Source: JSC-12 sp033764965
Lineage (GTDB): Bacteria; Cyanobacteriota; Cyanobacteriia; Leptolyngbyales; Leptolyngbyaceae
Length of the DNA: 64,000 nucleotides
Reading direction: 5' to 3'
Assembly (NCBI GenBank): GCA_033764965.1
Contig: JANRIN010000090.1
Span: forward strand, 1 to 64,000
Position 1 is the stretch's first letter. Every line of letters starts with the position of its first letter. Both the position numbers and the translations under genes were made by a program. The notes beneath the pieces are model-generated. The model was not told the DNA's origin. It made no database searches and saw only the letters and a list, made by a program, of their open reading frames with translations. Of this stretch, positions 62,158-64,000 are shown in pieces.

Positions 62158-63336
62158 ATGACCACGGTTGACTGGATTGTTGTAGGGGGCGGGATTACGG
62201 GCTCCGCCCTGGCATACGAACTTGCGGGTCACGGTCTTTCTGTGCTGCTGTTAGAACGCCACTCTAACCTGCAAGGCGGAACTCGCTTCGGTTATGGTGG
62301 CGTTGCTTATTGGGCAGGAACGACCGATTTAACTCGTCAACTTTGTACTGAAGGAATTGCTCGATTAAGAGGACTTTCAGAGGAACTGGGCAAAGATATT
62401 CAGTTTCGAGAGTTAGATTTAGTCTTGACGATTCCAGCCGCGATCGACCCCAATTCGATCGCCACCTCTTATAGTCACTTTGCCATTCCACCTCGCCTGG
62501 TTGACGTACGCACTGCCTGCGAACTGGAACCCCTGCTCAACCCCAATGCTATCTCTGGGGCATTGACCGTTCGACATGGACATATCCATTTGGGTGCCAC
62601 TGTGGAAGCTTACCGCCAGACACTTATCCGGCAGGGTGGAGTCGTCCAGGTTACGGAGGTGAGCCGCTTGTTATCTGATCCGACTCAACCAGCACGATTC
62701 ACGGGGGTCGTGTGCGGAGATCAAATCTTTCACGCCGCTAATGTGGCGATTTGTGCCGGAGCTTTGGGACGGAGTTTATTGAAAGCTTCTGGAATAAGTG
62801 TGCCGCTTTACTTCACTCACGCTGAACTGATCGAGACTCCGCCTGTAGACCTCAAGCTGCGATCGCTGGTGATGCCTGCGGTAACGAAGCGATTTGACTT
62901 AGAAGCGGAGGCAAGCCGAGCCAGCCAGGATCACTTGTGGGATGAATCTGGACACGAACCGACTGAAGCAATTTTGGACGCAGGCGCAATTCAGTTTTTG
63001 GATGGCAGTTTGCGAATTGGGCAGGTGAGTCGCACATTAACGGATCCCGATGCCCCGATTGATGCCGCAGCCAGCGAACAAGCGATGCGAGAGCAGATTG
63101 GAGTCGTATTGCCCACCCTCAAAGAGCTTCCTGGCGTATGGCATCGCTGTTTGGTGTCTTTCAGCCGCGATCGGCTCCCCTTGATTGGAGCGATTCCAGG
63201 CGTTGAGGGAGTGTATTTATTTTCGGGATTCAGCAACCCCTTAGCTGTTGTGTCCCCGTTGGCAAGACGATTCGCCAAATTTGCGATCGGTCAACCAGAC
63301 GACTTGCTTGCCCAGGTTGCCTTAACTCGTTTCTAA
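62158..63336 (+). CDS. FAD-dependent oxidoreductase (DadA/glycine-oxidase-like)
   Basis: 392 aa. The N-terminal Rossmann fold is VDWIVVGGGITGSALAYELA, with GxGxxG-type glycine pattern and the Glu in LLLERHSNLQGG that binds the FAD ribose. Later come VAICAGALGRSLLKASG and the C-terminal FAD-contact region SRDRLPLIGAIPGVEGVYLF. This is a DAO-type oxidase or dehydrogenase of amines or amino acids. Substrate unknown. Starts 62 bases after the cytochrome gene; a shared transcript is possible. Confidence 0.85.
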   Translation: MTTVDWIVVGGGITGSALAYELAGHGLSVLLLERHSNLQGGTRFGYGGVAYWAGTTDLTRQLCTEGIARLRGLSEELGKDIQFRELDLVLTIPAAIDPNSIATSYSHFAIPPRLVDVRTACELEPLLNPNAISGALTVRHGHIHLGATVEAYRQTLIRQGGVVQVTEVSRLLSDPTQPARFTGVVCGDQIFHAANVAICAGALGRSLLKASGISVPLYFTHAELIETPPVDLKLRSLVMPAVTKRFDLEAEASRASQDHLWDESGHEPTEAILDAGAIQFLDGSLRIGQVSRTLTDPDAPIDAAASEQAMREQIGVVLPTLKELPGVWHRCLVSFSRDRLPLIGAIPGVEGVYLFSGFSNPLAVVSPLARRFAKFAIGQPDDLLAQVALTRF

Positions 63337-63352
63337 TCTTACTCTCGAATAA

Positions 63353-63385
63353 AAAGCCCTCCTGCCGAAACAGCAGAAAGGCTTT
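63353..63385 (+). terminator. Terminator between oxidoreductase and porin genes
   Basis: AAAGCC and GGCTTT form the outer stem and CTGC/GCAG the inner stem, with flanking A and T runs. It lies between two convergent genes. Confidence 0.65.
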
Positions 63386-63466
63386 AAGAGAGCGATGTGA
63401 GGAGTTAAATGTCCAGCGAATCTACATTTGAGCTAGTCAGAAATCGCCAGAGGATGCCTGGAAACC

Positions 63467-64000
63467 CTAGAAACTAAACTGAGTTCGCATATTGAACACA
63501 TAGATGTTCGGGTTGCTATCAAAGTTGTTGGCATTGAAGATGGCGTAGAAAGCAGGCACCAGCGAGATGTTGTCGTTGATGGGGTAATAGTAAGACGCTT
63601 CTGCGGCATACATCGTACCGCCATCGCCGCCACCTGCTGCAAAAAAGCGTCTGCCACGAGTGATGTCCATTGGCATCAGGAAAGTAACAACGGCAAGCGC
63701 CCCTTTCTTGAGCAAGTCAGGAAACCCTAATCCAACCTGGAAGGATTGCGTATTGACCTTGCCGTCTACAGGCTTCAGATTGATATCGGCATAGCCATAA
63801 CGCCCAAAGATTCCGAAACCACGAGCGATCGCCCAATCAAAGTTCACCCCAAGATGATGAGCTGTCGCAAACTTCAATCCGCCATCACTGGGGAAGTTAT
63901 TACCAGGAGTGAAGACTGAGAATCCTGGACCTGCGTCTAACTGTCCGTAGGGAATAGGCTCCCCGGTTGCGCCGCCAACTTGTCCGCCGACAGCTTGAAT
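63467..64000 (-). CDS. OprB-family carbohydrate-type porin, C-terminal part
   Basis: The minus-strand frame is open from the right edge of the window to the stop at 63467 (177 residues; the N-terminus lies outside). The region is a series of amphipathic strands, ATAHHLGVNFDWAIARGFGI, FGRYGYADINLKPVDG, NTQSFQVGLGFPDLLKKGAL and ISLVPAFYAIFNANNF. It ends in Phe (YVFNMRTQFSF), as outer-membrane barrels do. The pattern matches the C-terminal OprB barrel of cyanobacterial SLH-OprB porins, major outer-membrane channels for ions and small solutes. An iron-uptake porin is an alternative within the same family. The N-terminal SLH domain would be expected beyond the edge. Confidence 0.85.
   Translation of the reverse strand: MQAVGGQVGGATGEPIPYGQLDAGPGFSVFTPGNNFPSDGGLKFATAHHLGVNFDWAIARGFGIFGRYGYADINLKPVDGKVNTQSFQVGLGFPDLLKKGALAVVTFLMPMDITRGRRFFAAGGGDGGTMYAAEASYYYPINDNISLVPAFYAIFNANNFDSNPNIYVFNMRTQFSF

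Overview
The window is a cyanobacterial chromosome segment. The octamer GCGATCGC (HIP1) and its core CGATCG recur throughout. The gene set is diagnostic for an oxygenic phototroph: petG (cytochrome b6f subunit V), a cytochrome cM-like protein, acsF (chlorophyll ring-E cyclase), thf1/psb29, an FtsH2-type thylakoid protease, a CpcT/CpeT-type bilin lyase, a PSI accumulation factor and a cyanobacterial ftsQ-ftsZ pair. The style (PEP-CTERM protein, many dispersed G-rich repeats, CHAT and PAS fusions, HNH genes) suggests a filamentous Leptolyngbya-like lineage; that placement is inference.

Layout. 0-4.2 kb: tail of a possible transposase, a PEP-CTERM secreted protein, recF with an extra low-complexity segment, and a gene-poor kilobase. 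4.2-8.7 kb: uvrB followed by an accessory patch (truncated brnT, a DUF6883-like gene split by a MITE with a perfect 9-bp target duplication, a DUF4926 gene, an HNH endonuclease), closed by a second copy of the last 108 bp of uvrB. 8.7-22.2 kb: SWIM protein, M48 protease, gamma-glutamyltransferase, an outer-membrane-like protein, acsF, a TM2 protein, a lipoxygenase with thf1, a cpcT-like lyase and small envelope proteins. 22.2-36 kb: ftsH, an amino-acid-permease/histidine-kinase fusion, a DUF4168 protein, ftsQ, ftsZ, a metallo-beta-lactamase-fold protein, thiD, small conserved cyanobacterial proteins, a histone-deacetylase-like hydrolase and an inositol-monophosphatase-like enzyme.

36-39.3 kb is a second accessory patch: a gene remnant, a two-gene module (HNH-like motif plus hydrophobic segment, with a glycine-zipper/coiled-coil partner), then a small protein-HNH pair enclosed by two copies of the 3' end of a vanished gene. 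39.3-50.8 kb: prolyl oligopeptidase, a gene graveyard, class I aldolase, TetR regulator, an orphan nitrogenase-C-domain protein, a TIR-like protein, a PAS-Crp regulator, an acetoacetate-decarboxylase-like pair, the PSI accumulation factor and a Fur/PerR regulator. 50.8-52.4 kb is a third mobile patch (unknown gene, internally deleted IS, dead toxin-antitoxin pair). 52.4-64 kb: a CHAT-FHA protein and neighbour, chorismate mutase, sppA, EamA transporter, glycosyltransferase, leuC, petG, cytM-like gene, an FAD oxidoreductase and the 3' part of an OprB-type porin.

The strongest new signals are (1) the uvrB tail duplication, whose 13 base differences are silent except in the last sense codon, (2) the MITE whose removal exactly restores a 113-aa reading frame, (3) two HNH genes each lying between duplicated host-gene 3' ends, and (4) the permease-kinase and CHAT-FHA fusions. 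Family names come from motif recognition only; no database search was run.
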